Shown here: positions 7,614 to 16,225 of the stretch, in pieces
How positions within the stretch are numbered: the stretch's first letter is position 1
How the letters are laid out: each line of letters begins with the position of its first letter
NCBI GenBank assembly: GCA_947085425.1
Contig: CAMTWK010000036.1
Coordinates: forward strand, 1 to 33,384
Reading direction: 5' to 3'
Source of the DNA: UKL13-2 sp947085425
Lineage (GTDB): Bacteria > Pseudomonadota > Gammaproteobacteria > Burkholderiales > Usitatibacteraceae
Length of the DNA: 33,384 nt
The notes under the pieces: generated by a model
Databases searched by the model: none
Told to the model about the DNA's origin: nothing
The model's input: only the letters and a program-made list of their open reading frames with translations
Made by a program: the position numbers and the translations under genes

Positions 7614-8882
7614 TCAAACACCGTACACCGGAAACGCCGTTGTCAGCTTGGCAACTTTTTCACGGATTGCAGCGATCACGGCATCGTCACGCGGATGGTC
7701 CAGCAGGTCCGCAATCAAATTGGCGGTCAGCTCCGACTCGGCTTCCTTAAATCCTCGAGTGGTCATGGCAGGTGAACCCAAGCGGATGCCGGAAGTAACA
7801 AACGGTTTTTCGGGGTCGTGCGGAATCGCGTTTTTATTGACGGTGATATGCGCCAGTCCCAACAACGCCTCGGCTTCTTTGCCGTTGATTTTTTTGCTGC
7901 GCAAATCAACCAACATCACATGTGATTCGGTTCGACCCGAGACAATTCGCAGGCCGCGTTTTATCAGTGTTTTTGCCATCACGTCGGCATTGATCAACAC
8001 CTGCTTCTGATAAGAGCCAAAAGACGGGTCGAGTGCTTCTTTAAACGCCACCGCTTTACCGGCAATCACGTGCATCAATGGTCCGCCTTGCAGACCGGGG
8101 AAAATCGCCGAGTTGATTGCTTTTTCGAGCTCCGGCTTCATCAAAATAATGCCGCCACGCGGGCCACGCAAACTCTTGTGGGTGGTGGATGTCACCACAT
8201 CGGCGTGGGGAATCGGATTTGGATACAGGCCGGCGGCGATCAACCCGGCGTAATGCGCCATATCCACCATAAATACCGCGCCGATTTCCTTGGCTATTGT
8301 GCCAAAGCGTTCAAAATCGATACGCAACGAATATGCCGACGCGCCCGCCAAAATCAACTTCGGATTGTGTTCACGCGCCAACCGTTCCATTTCATCGTAG
8401 TCAATTTCTTCTCTGTCATTGAGCCCGTAGCTGATAACGTTAAACCACTTGCCACTCATGTTCACCGGCGCACCGTGGGTTAAGTGCCCACCCATGGCCA
8501 AACTCATACCTAAAAATGTGTCACCGGGTTTGAGGCAAGCCATAAAAGCCGCTTGATTGGCTTGTGAGCCGGAATTCGGCTGCACGTTGGCCGCCCAACC
8601 GTGTTTATCGGCACCAAACAATTTTTTGACGCGCTCTAATGCCAAGGTCTCAACCACATCCACGTATTCGCAGCCACCGTAATAGCGTTTGCCGGGGTAG
8701 CCCTCGGCGTATTTATTGGTCAGTTGTGAGCCTTGTGCCTGCATCACCGCCGGACTGGTGTAGTTTTCAGAGGCAATCAGTTCGATGTGCTCTTCCTGGC
8801 GGCGGTTTTCTTGTTGGATGACCGCCCAAATTTCGGGGTCGATATTGGCAACCGTGTGGCTGGATAGGAAGGCATCAGACAT
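7614..8882 (-). CDS. glyA: Serine hydroxymethyltransferase
   Basis: This 422-residue PLP enzyme interconverts serine and glycine with tetrahydrofolate, feeding one-carbon units to purine and thymidylate synthesis. It carries IELIASENYTSPAVM, GYPGKRYYGGCEYVD, the PLP lysine motif STTHKSLRGPRGG and the C-terminal TSGIRLGSPAMTTRGF. The length is that of bacterial GlyA. The ATG at 8882 gives the family N-terminus; the ribosome binding site is only GCGGA. It heads the minus-strand block toward nrdR, although 184 bp with an octamer array separate the two. Confidence 0.97.
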   Translation of the reverse strand: MSDAFLSSHTVANIDPEIWAVIQQENRRQEEHIELIASENYTSPAVMQAQGSQLTNKYAEGYPGKRYYGGCEYVDVVETLALERVKKLFGADKHGWAANVQPNSGSQANQAAFMACLKPGDTFLGMSLAMGGHLTHGAPVNMSGKWFNVISYGLNDREEIDYDEMERLAREHNPKLILAGASAYSLRIDFERFGTIAKEIGAVFMVDMAHYAGLIAAGLYPNPIPHADVVTSTTHKSLRGPRGGIILMKPELEKAINSAIFPGLQGGPLMHVIAGKAVAFKEALDPSFGSYQKQVLINADVMAKTLIKRGLRIVSGRTESHVMLVDLRSKKINGKEAEALLGLAHITVNKNAIPHDPEKPFVTSGIRLGSPAMTTRGFKEAESELTANLIADLLDHPRDDAVIAAIREKVAKLTTAFPVYGV

Positions 8883-8956
8883 GACAAAAATCCGCTAAAA
8901 AGTAGGAGGGAAATCAGCCGGATTCTAACATGCCCCCCTTTTGCAAACCTGCGTAA

Positions 8957-8991
8957 GGCACTAGGGATAGTGTGCCAATACCCCTAGTGCC
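8957..8991 (-). terminator. Strong hairpin over the apbE stop codon
   Basis: GGCACTAGGG (8957-8966) and CCCTAGTGCC (8982-8991) are a perfect 10-bp inverted repeat around a 15-base loop. It covers the last codons and the TAG stop of apbE. On the minus strand no U-run follows directly, so this is not a classical intrinsic terminator. It may stabilise the mRNA 3' end or stop transcription weakly before glyA. Confidence 0.4.
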
Positions 8992-9902
8992 CCTACTGCG
9001 AGCACCTTGACCCCCACGCCCTCTGCCGTCAGTCTCGCCAACCAGGTATTTGCCGAATCCGGCCCGCTGCCCTCCCCCTTGAGCATGGCAATGGTGGTGA
9101 TGCCGCCGGCCACCAGGCAAGTCGGCGCAAACGCGGTCACACACTGCAAACCATTGACCGACAGACCGGTGAGCGGATTCAATATATGCGAATACCGGCG
9201 CCCGTTGTGCTCTAGATACCGCTCGTAATCACCACTGGTCGCCACTGCACCACTGGCAATCGAAACGGTTGCCAAAAATTGATTCTCATCGTGCGGAGGC
9301 TGAGGGCGAGGACGCGGGTGGCGGATGCCAAGCGACCAGGGGAATTGATCAAACTGCGGGCCGGTCACCACCACATCGCCACCCAAATCAACAAAGCCGT
9401 GTCGGACATCGTGTTGCAGCAACACCGCTGCCGCCCGATCGGCGGCGTACTCTTTGCCAAATCCACCAAAATCGATTTCCATTCCGGCCATGGGAAGCAT
9501 CACTGAATGGGCGGTACGCACCACCCGGCTCCAACCAATCAGAGGTAATACCGAGTGAATGACTGCCAAGGCCGGTGGCGCACTGGCAGAAAAGTCCCAC
9601 ACCCGCCGCAATACACCGGAGGTAATATCAAACAAGCCGCCACTCTCAACAAAACACGACTCAGCAAAATCAAGCAATAGAGCGGTTTCCGGGTCAATTT
9701 CGACCGGAACGCCCCGCCCTGATTGGCAATTGATATTTGATACCACACTATCCACGCGATAACGCGAATACTTTGCCTCGATGCGGTTGACCTCGTTAAT
9801 GGCCGCCGATGCCGCTGCCACGGCCACCGCCCGTGACGGGGCAAACATCGTGATGCGGTTGGTGCACGCCATGGCGTGAAATGGAAAATCGAAACGCTCC
9901 AT
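8961..9902 (-). CDS. apbE: FAD:protein FMN transferase (ApbE family)
   Basis: ApbE enzymes attach FMN covalently to Ser/Thr of target proteins using FAD. The 313-residue protein has family landmarks: AMACTNRITMF at the N-terminus, FDITSGVLRRVWDF (about 91-104), the Mg/FAD segment DFGGFGKEYAADRA (144-157), FVDLGGDVVVTG (170-181), SGDYERYLEHNGRRYSHILNPLTG and a late Ala-rich segment. It starts almost directly with the domain: there is no signal peptide or lipobox, so the enzyme appears cytoplasmic, unlike many ApbE lipoproteins. It lies 48 bp behind the DUF3570 gene. The grouping with DUF3570 and DUF4266 recurs in proteobacteria, and its substrate is the open question (see findings). Confidence 0.93.
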   Translation of the reverse strand: MERFDFPFHAMACTNRITMFAPSRAVAVAAASAAINEVNRIEAKYSRYRVDSVVSNINCQSGRGVPVEIDPETALLLDFAESCFVESGGLFDITSGVLRRVWDFSASAPPALAVIHSVLPLIGWSRVVRTAHSVMLPMAGMEIDFGGFGKEYAADRAAAVLLQHDVRHGFVDLGGDVVVTGPQFDQFPWSLGIRHPRPRPQPPHDENQFLATVSIASGAVATSGDYERYLEHNGRRYSHILNPLTGLSVNGLQCVTAFAPTCLVAGGITTIAMLKGEGSGPDSANTWLARLTAEGVGVKVLAVGALGVLAHYP

Positions 9903-9950
9903 CAGGCAGGCATTGTCGGCAAGGTCATCATGGCACGACCATTGCGGCGA

Positions 9951-11153
9951 TCAGAATTTGTAAACCAAACCACTATTGATCATGGTCGCCGACAGCGGCT
10001 CAAAATGTGGGCTGCCGCCACCATTCAATTTTGACGAGCCGCGTTGCAAATAACGGGCGTAGCCCAAGTCCCACGACAATTGATCGCTCAATTTCACAAT
10101 CACTTTTAACGACGGCTCCCAGGCACCAAACGCGGCCAGACGCTGGTCACTCGAGGTATAACGCGGCGCAGGTCGTTGCGTGATTTCGGCGCGATAAAAA
10201 TCCGCCTGAGATTGTGAATAGAAACGTAACCCAGCTTCGACCTGCCAGCGCCCGTTCACGTTTTGCAGCCAGGTGCCGCTGAACGTATGCGCACGAATGC
10301 CCCAGTCGTCGCGGTAATAACGATATTCTGCCGACACAATCGCGCCCATTCCCGGCAGCGCGCGTTTGCCACGGGTGAGCCAGGTAAAAATGTCACGTTG
10401 GTTGGGTCGCAAATCGGCCGAAAACACACTGCCTGGGCTGAGCCCATCGCGATACAACGAGAAGGTGAGTTTGTACGGATCGTTTAAATAGCCGGTCAAT
10501 CGGGTGACGGTCAGGTTGGATTGAATCAAGGTGCGCCGGTCAATCAATTGGGTGAACCCGACCAACCACTCCTTGGCGTCGCGCGGCGCATTGAGTTTGG
10601 CATCGGTCACCGACATCACCCGGTCATTTCGGCTGCCGACACCGAGTGCCAGCGTGGTGTTGCGCTCATTAAAATCAAACGTGGTATTGAGGCCGTAGGC
10701 GTTCGAGTCGTAATCTTTTTCATTGGACGTGGCGAAGGACACACCAACGGTGTTTTCATTGAGCGCACCAAATTTGTGCGTGAGACTGGCGTCGCCCGCC
10801 TTGCGCCGGTCGGTAATCGAGGCACCGGTAAAAATTTGCACCGGTTTGCCGGTGTTGTTGGCCACCAAAATGGGCGACGCACCGCTGACCAAATCAATGG
10901 TCGTGCTGGCGGCCAATTCCCATCTGTCCCCAATCGGCGTCTTAAACCACAACACTGGTGCGGTCACCTTCATACGATCGTCATCTTCACGATACCAAAG
11001 GGATCGTAACCCCACCACCGCACCCGCTGGTAATAACTCGCTCGCTGGTGCCGCCGTCGTCTGAGCGGAAACCAGCACCGGGATGGAGACAATCGGCAGC
11101 GCCAAGGCCGCCGACAATAATGACGCAAAGGTTGACGGCAACTGTTTATTCAA
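9951..11153 (-). CDS. DUF3570 outer-membrane beta-barrel protein
   Basis: The 400-residue protein begins with a signal peptide (hydrophobic core about residues 8-28, likely cleavage after VSA-Q) and continues with many alternating amphipathic strands, ending in a terminal Phe (LVYKF), as in outer-membrane barrels. The pattern fits DUF3570, which typically occurs next to a DUF4266 lipoprotein and ApbE, as here. Function is unknown. Residues 87-93 read DLVSGAS, resembling the ApbE target motif Dxx(S/T)GA(S/T). The start is a TTG at 11153, since the closest upstream ATG is out of frame. It follows the DUF4266 gene by 65 bp, probably in one transcript. Confidence 0.8.
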   Translation of the reverse strand: MNKQLPSTFASLLSAALALPIVSIPVLVSAQTTAAPASELLPAGAVVGLRSLWYREDDDRMKVTAPVLWFKTPIGDRWELAASTTIDLVSGASPILVANNTGKPVQIFTGASITDRRKAGDASLTHKFGALNENTVGVSFATSNEKDYDSNAYGLNTTFDFNERNTTLALGVGSRNDRVMSVTDAKLNAPRDAKEWLVGFTQLIDRRTLIQSNLTVTRLTGYLNDPYKLTFSLYRDGLSPGSVFSADLRPNQRDIFTWLTRGKRALPGMGAIVSAEYRYYRDDWGIRAHTFSGTWLQNVNGRWQVEAGLRFYSQSQADFYRAEITQRPAPRYTSSDQRLAAFGAWEPSLKVIVKLSDQLSWDLGYARYLQRGSSKLNGGGSPHFEPLSATMINSGLVYKF

Positions 11154-11218
11154 AAGGATGGTCCATTTTCAGCATGGGTGATCGGACAAAACAAACGGGT
11201 GCGAACGGCGTTAAATGA

Positions 11219-11446
11219 TCAGGTGCAGCCACAGCCCCCACCACCCACCGCTTTGCCCCCTGCGGCCGCTTCTTTGCTCGCATAGGTATGGCTGCTGTTG
11301 GCGGCATGGGCGCGGTCAAAATCAAACTGCATATCGGCTTTAGACAGGGTGCCACGCTGCGACGGCGCCACATTGGCACAACCGATCAAAAATAGCGGCA
11401 CCAGCAACACACATAATCGTTGTTTCAAACCGTTGGCTGTTTTCAT
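11219..11446 (-). CDS. DUF4266 small lipoprotein
   Basis: This 75-residue protein has a lipoprotein signal peptide ending in the lipobox LIGC (about residues 20-23), a short charged middle (GTLSKADMQFDFDRAHAANSS) and a Gly-rich end with two Cys, GGGGCGCT. That ending is characteristic of DUF4266. Two ATGs follow each other (11449 and 11446); the second has GGAG at better spacing. It is the first gene of the DUF4266-DUF3570-apbE operon and is divergent from the TRAP genes. The CxC end could bind metal or form a disulfide, but nothing is proven. Function unknown. Confidence 0.8.
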   Translation of the reverse strand: MKTANGLKQRLCVLLVPLFLIGCANVAPSQRGTLSKADMQFDFDRAHAANSSHTYASKEAAAGGKAVGGGGCGCT

Positions 11447-11590
11447 CATGACTCCGGCAAAGTGAACGGGGAAAACCGGCAATCCCCGGCGGGATGGCTG
11501 GGGCAAGTTTATCGCGGCAAACCAGACTGTGCCACAGTCGGCATGCCAAAATGCGCCATCAGCCGGTCACCGGACACGGGAAAAATCAGG

Positions 11591-12241
11591 ATGCCACAAT
11601 CAAAACACACCCCTGACAAGCGCAACTTGAACCGACCACAGGGGTTGAGTGCCCTATTGAGCCCGCTGCTCTGCCTATCCGCGAACATTGACCGACTCAA
11701 CACTACAGTCGGACGCAGCGTGGCGTGGCTGGTGTTGTTTGCCGTGTTGATCAGCGCCGGCAACGCCGTGTTGCGATATGGCGCCGGTACCAGTTCCAAC
11801 GCCTGGTTGGAATTGCAATGGGTGTTAACGTCGGCGGTGTTTTTATTGGCTGCCGGATATGCGCTGCTGCACCACCAGCATGTCAAGGTCGATATCCTCT
11901 ACAAACGATTATCGCGTCGCACACAATTGTGGATTGATGTGTTTGGAACAGTGTTCTTCCTGCTGCCGATGGCGTTTATCGTCATGTGGCTGTCGTGGCC
12001 GGTTTTTGTCGAGGCTTTTCGGAGCGGCGAAGTTTCCGCCAATACCGGCGGGCTCCCCCTGTGGTGGGCACGACTGTTGGTACCGGTCGGGTTTTTTCTA
12101 TTGTTTTTGCAGGGGCTATCGGAACTGATCAAGCGTTTGGCGATGTTGAGCGGGATGTTGGCGGATGACGAGGCCGACGGGGCCGACAACAACCCTGACA
12201 ACAATCGGCAACAGTCAACGGAAACGGCGACCGCACCATGA
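11591..12241 (+). CDS. dctQ: TRAP transporter small permease (DctQ type)
   Basis: The 216-residue protein has four hydrophobic segments, as DctQ subunits do: near AWLVLFAVLISAGNAVLRY, LQWVLTSAVFLLAAGYALLH, the VFGTVFFLLPMAF region and LLVPVGFFLLFLQGL. The family patterns ELQW near TM2 and HVKVDILYKRLSRRTQLWID after it are visible. It supports the large permease in uptake of an organic acid or similar solute driven by sodium or proton gradients. Start choice is uncertain: ATG 11591 has CAGG directly before it, and the frame is open upstream to 11420. The stop overlaps the dctM start in an ATGA, so the two are coupled. Confidence 0.85.
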   Translation: MPQSKHTPDKRNLNRPQGLSALLSPLLCLSANIDRLNTTVGRSVAWLVLFAVLISAGNAVLRYGAGTSSNAWLELQWVLTSAVFLLAAGYALLHHQHVKVDILYKRLSRRTQLWIDVFGTVFFLLPMAFIVMWLSWPVFVEAFRSGEVSANTGGLPLWWARLLVPVGFFLLFLQGLSELIKRLAMLSGMLADDEADGADNNPDNNRQQSTETATAP

Positions 12242-13995
12242 GCGCTTTTTTGGTGCACAACCTTGCGCCGCTGATGTTTGGGGGGCTGATTGTTTTTCTC
12301 ATTCTGGGTTATCCGGTGGCATTTGCATTGGCCGCCAACGGCATTTTTTTTGCGCTCATCGGTATTGAAGTCGGACTGTTGCAACCAACACTTTTTCAGG
12401 CGCTGCCCGACCGCATATGGGGCGTGATGTCCAACGAAACCTTATTGGCCGTGCCCTTTTTCACTTTTATGGGGCTGGTGCTGGAACGTTCCGGCATGGC
12501 CGAGGATTTACTCGACACCATCGGCCAATTGTTTGGCAGTGTGCGCGGGGGATTGGCGTTTGCGGTTATTTTTGTCGGTGCGTTACTGGCCGCCACCACC
12601 GGCGTGGTCGCCGCCTCGGTCATTTCGATGGGACTGATATCCCTACCCATCATGTTGCGGCATGGCTACGACCGGCGTTTTGCCACCGGCGTGATTGCCG
12701 CCTCAGGCACACTCGCGCAAATTATTCCGCCGAGTCTGGTATTGATTATCCTGGCCGATCAGTTACGCCTGTCGGTGGGCGATATGTATGCCGGTGCCAT
12801 CATTCCCGGCCTGGTTCTCACCAGCTTGTATGTGATTTATGTTTTGCTGGTCACGTGGATCAAACCCCATTGGGCACCGGCCTTGCCCCTATCCGCGCGC
12901 CAACTCAACGGCAACGACCCCGGCAGTGGTTTGATGAGTCTTTTGGTGCTGTTTGTGATCGGCGCATTGGTGGCGATTATTTTTGCGTACAACAATCCGA
13001 CACATGCACTCGATCAACGCATTGTGTTATCCACCGGACTGGGTGTTGCGGTTGCCTATGTGCTGGCACTGGCCAACCGGCTTTTTAAACTCGGCTTATT
13101 GTCGGCTCTGACCGAACGCGTCACGGTTGTATTGGTGCCACCGTTGGCGCTGATCTTTTTGGTGTTGGGCACCATTTTTCTCGGTGTCGCCACACCCACC
13201 GAAGGCGGCGCAATGGGCGCAACCGGTGCACTGTTCATGGCATTGGCAAAAAAACGTTTGGATATGACCCGCCTGAAACAGGCGATGGATCGCACCGCAA
13301 AACTGACCACGTTTGTCATCTTCATTTTGATCGGCGCACGCATTTTTAGTTTGACGTTTTACGGAGTTAATGGCCACATCTGGGTTGAAGAGTTGCTCAC
13401 CAATTTACCGGGTGGTCAAACCGGCTTTTTGATTGCCGTGAATCTGTTGGTGTTTTTCCTCGCGTTTTTTCTGGATTTTTTTGAGCTGGCATTTATCATC
13501 GTACCGTTTCTGGCATCAGCCGCCGACAAACTCGGCATTGATCTGGTTTGGTTTGGCGTCATCCTGGCGGTGAATATGCAAACCGCTTTTATGCACCCAC
13601 CGTTTGGTTTTGCGCTGTTTTATTTACGCAGCGTCGCGCCGGCCAAAGAATATATTGATCGTGTCAGCCAAAAAACCATGGCACCTGTCACCACCGGCCA
13701 GATTTACATGGGCGCGATACCGTTTGTGGTGATCCAACTGATCATGGTTGGTCTGGTGATCGCCTTTCCACAAATGGTGATGGTCTATAAAGACGCCGCG
13801 CCCAAAGCCAATCCGCTCACAAAGGAAATTTTTATCCCGTCGATTGATATGCCGGGTGGCATGAACGATGACATGACACGTGCGTTTGGTGGCATTTCCG
13901 ACCAAAGTAACAATCCATCCGGCCGCGACAAATCCGGCAAAACACGCGAAGAGCGCGACGCGGAAGGAATTGAAAAAGCGCTGCGCGGGAAATAG
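12238..13995 (+). CDS. dctM: TRAP transporter large permease (DctM type)
   Basis: This 585-residue membrane protein with a dozen or more hydrophobic segments forms the translocation unit of a TRAP transporter. DctM landmarks are LLAVPFFTFMGLVLERSGMAEDLLD, GALLAATTGVVAASVISMGLISLPIML, the IAASGTLAQIIPPSLVLIILAD loop and, later, LGVATPTEGGAMGATGALF. The long form with a central insertion resembles the subgroup often labelled mannitol/chloroaromatic type, but the substrate cannot be told. About 60 C-terminal residues are hydrophilic (many Gly, Asp, Lys), an unusual tail. No DctP binding protein lies in the window, so the third subunit must be elsewhere. Confidence 0.93.
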   Translation: MSAFLVHNLAPLMFGGLIVFLILGYPVAFALAANGIFFALIGIEVGLLQPTLFQALPDRIWGVMSNETLLAVPFFTFMGLVLERSGMAEDLLDTIGQLFGSVRGGLAFAVIFVGALLAATTGVVAASVISMGLISLPIMLRHGYDRRFATGVIAASGTLAQIIPPSLVLIILADQLRLSVGDMYAGAIIPGLVLTSLYVIYVLLVTWIKPHWAPALPLSARQLNGNDPGSGLMSLLVLFVIGALVAIIFAYNNPTHALDQRIVLSTGLGVAVAYVLALANRLFKLGLLSALTERVTVVLVPPLALIFLVLGTIFLGVATPTEGGAMGATGALFMALAKKRLDMTRLKQAMDRTAKLTTFVIFILIGARIFSLTFYGVNGHIWVEELLTNLPGGQTGFLIAVNLLVFFLAFFLDFFELAFIIVPFLASAADKLGIDLVWFGVILAVNMQTAFMHPPFGFALFYLRSVAPAKEYIDRVSQKTMAPVTTGQIYMGAIPFVVIQLIMVGLVIAFPQMVMVYKDAAPKANPLTKEIFIPSIDMPGGMNDDMTRAFGGISDQSNNPSGRDKSGKTREERDAEGIEKALRGK

Positions 13996-14138
13996 CCCAA
14001 TTGGGGACGGCAGGACGGGGGCAGCACCGACGTTAACGCGCTTCAAACAGATTCGAGTTGCGCAGGCCATCAACCTTACGAGGTACAGCTTGGATTCGCA
14101 GAATTTATAGGTCGCCAAGAATGAAAAACGTATGCAAG

Positions 14139-14168
14139 GCGGACCGACCCTTGAAATATGCAGGTTAA
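14139..14168. repeat. Third copy of the CCTGCATATTTCA repeat end
   Basis: Read on the minus strand, this stretch matches the left end of the element at 1-28: CCTGCATATTTCAaGGGTCGG and then CCGC with few differences. It begins at the TAA stop codon of the downstream helicase gene. The convergent gap 13996-14164 holds nothing else recognisable; no strong terminator hairpin was found there. Confidence 0.55.
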
Positions 14169-16222
14169 CCCAACTCTGTCGCCGCGCTTGCCTTTGCGTC
14201 TCCCCCACCCCGGTCTGCACCCCCGGCAATCGCAAAAAACGCTGCCGCTTCGGCCGCATCTCGTGTGCGTTTCATCGGTGGCAGACTTTGCCATATACGT
14301 TTGCCATAAGGCTTGTCGACCAGTCGATTGTCACCAATCATCAACACGCCACGATCACGTTCATCCCGAATCAGCCGTCCCGCCCCCTGCTTTAAGGTGA
14401 TAGCAGCGTGGGGCACTTGGTAATGCATAAATGCATTACCACCGGCCGCGTCGATTGCCGCGATACGCGCCGCCAGCACCGGGTCATCCGGTGCAGCGAA
14501 CGGCAATTTATCAATCACCACCACTGACAAAGCATTGCCCTTGACGTCAACACCTTCCCAGAACGACTGGCTCGCGACCAATACCGCGTTGCCGAGTTTG
14601 CGAAAGCGCTCGAGTAATTCAGTACGTGTGCCTTCACCCTGCACCATTAAGGGATAGTCCAAGCCGCGCGCTTCAAATTTTTCTTTGAGCATGTCGTAGG
14701 CGCGATCCATGGCCTTGAGCGAGGTAAACAACAAAAACGTGCGGCCGCCGGCGGCTTCAATCAACGGCAGTGCCGTATCAACAATCGCCTCGGTATGTTT
14801 GGGTGTATTCGGCGGTGGTAAATTTTCCGGCAAATAAAGCAGCGCCTGCTTTTGAAAATCAAACGGCGACGGCCAAAATGCGGTCTCGATCTTTGCGGCC
14901 TTGTCGTTAAAGGTGCCGTCAACATCGTCTGCTGCGGTGGTGCCTAAATCCAGCAGCCCCATCTCTGTTTGATAATGACCAAAATCACCTTTGACCGCAA
15001 GCGTGGCGGAGGTAAATATCCATGCGCGTTTTTGTCCAAACACCTGCTTATTAAAAATATTGGCAATCGATAAGGGTGTCAAATGAAAGGCGAGTGACTG
15101 TGAAAACGCCTCCGCCCAACGCACATACCCTTCAATCGATTTATCCTGCCAGCTCGCCAAACGTTGCGCATATTCGTCGGCGCGTTCCATACAATTGGCG
15201 AGCTCTTGGGCGCGATCGGCCTGACTTTCCAGCAGCGCACGCAATTCCGCCAAAGCTTGCTGGGCATCGGCGTAGGCGGCTTCAAAGCCGCCCCGTGCGG
15301 TGATCGTCTGTCCCGGCAACTTGGCAAAATCTTCCGATACCGATAGACGTAAGTCGCGTGCCGCCAAATCCAAGGCGCCCGCGCCTTCCTGCAAATCTTT
15401 GAAATCGGCCGCGTGCTGAATACCCATCAGTCGCGTGTCGCGCGCGAGCTCAATCAATTGCGTGGTCGATACCGACTCGCCAAAAAACATGGTGGCGGTG
15501 GAAGGCAATTGATGGGCTTCATCAAAAATAACCGTGTTACACGCCGGTAATAAATCCTGCGCACCATCGTCCTTCAACACCAAGTCAGCAAAAAACAAAT
15601 GGTGATTGACCACCACCACTTCGGCGTCCATGGCTTTTTTGCGCGCCTTCATGACAAAACATTCTTCGTAACGACCACATGATGAACCCAGACAATTTTC
15701 CCGCGTAGAAACAGCGTGATTCCACGCCCCCGCCCGCTCAGGCACATCCGGCAATTCGGAGCGATCACCGGTGCCGCCGCCATCGAGGCTGCGATTGGCA
15801 AAACGTTTAATAGTTTGAATGTGCTTGATGTCTTCACGACTGGTGAATCGACCATCGGCCGCCGCCGCTTCCAAGTGATGCAAACACACGTAATTGGCGC
15901 GGCCCTTTAACAACGCGGTGCTGACCGGAATACCCAATGCATCCATGACTGTTGGAATATCGCGATGAAACAGTTGATCCTGCAAGGTTTTGGTACCGGT
16001 GGAAATCACCACCTTGCCGCCTGAACGCAACGCCGGCACCAAATAAGCAAAGGTCTTGCCGGTACCGGTACCGGCCTCTGCGATCAACACACCGGCACGA
16101 TTAATAGCCGACTCAATTTTGGTCGCCATTTCAATCTGGCTGTCGCGGTGACGAAAATGAGGAATACGCGTGGCCAAAGGCCCGCTCGGGCCAAACAGGT
16201 GCACAAGATCGGATTGCGACAT
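14165..16222 (-). CDS. yoaA: ATP-dependent DNA helicase, YoaA/DinG family
   Basis: This 685-residue superfamily 2 helicase of the XPD-like iron-sulfur type probably unwinds damaged or structured DNA 5' to 3'. Visible are the Q-motif-like RHRDSQIEMA, Walker A GTGTGKT (51-57), four cysteines of the FeS domain (one in NYVCLHH, three in NCLGSSCGRYEEC), VVVNHHLFF, the DEAH box (IFDEAHQL), a late LLFTSLKAMD and motif VI QGAGRLIRDERDRG. Length fits YoaA (about 640-700). Its ATG is three bases behind the stop of the ligase gene, so it is transcribed with that gene despite the unrelated role. Its stop codon lies in a dispersed repeat end. Confidence 0.92.
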   Translation of the reverse strand: MSQSDLVHLFGPSGPLATRIPHFRHRDSQIEMATKIESAINRAGVLIAEAGTGTGKTFAYLVPALRSGGKVVISTGTKTLQDQLFHRDIPTVMDALGIPVSTALLKGRANYVCLHHLEAAAADGRFTSREDIKHIQTIKRFANRSLDGGGTGDRSELPDVPERAGAWNHAVSTRENCLGSSCGRYEECFVMKARKKAMDAEVVVVNHHLFFADLVLKDDGAQDLLPACNTVIFDEAHQLPSTATMFFGESVSTTQLIELARDTRLMGIQHAADFKDLQEGAGALDLAARDLRLSVSEDFAKLPGQTITARGGFEAAYADAQQALAELRALLESQADRAQELANCMERADEYAQRLASWQDKSIEGYVRWAEAFSQSLAFHLTPLSIANIFNKQVFGQKRAWIFTSATLAVKGDFGHYQTEMGLLDLGTTAADDVDGTFNDKAAKIETAFWPSPFDFQKQALLYLPENLPPPNTPKHTEAIVDTALPLIEAAGGRTFLLFTSLKAMDRAYDMLKEKFEARGLDYPLMVQGEGTRTELLERFRKLGNAVLVASQSFWEGVDVKGNALSVVVIDKLPFAAPDDPVLAARIAAIDAAGGNAFMHYQVPHAAITLKQGAGRLIRDERDRGVLMIGDNRLVDKPYGKRIWQSLPPMKRTRDAAEAAAFFAIAGGADRGGGDAKASAATELG

Positions 16223-16225
16223 CAG

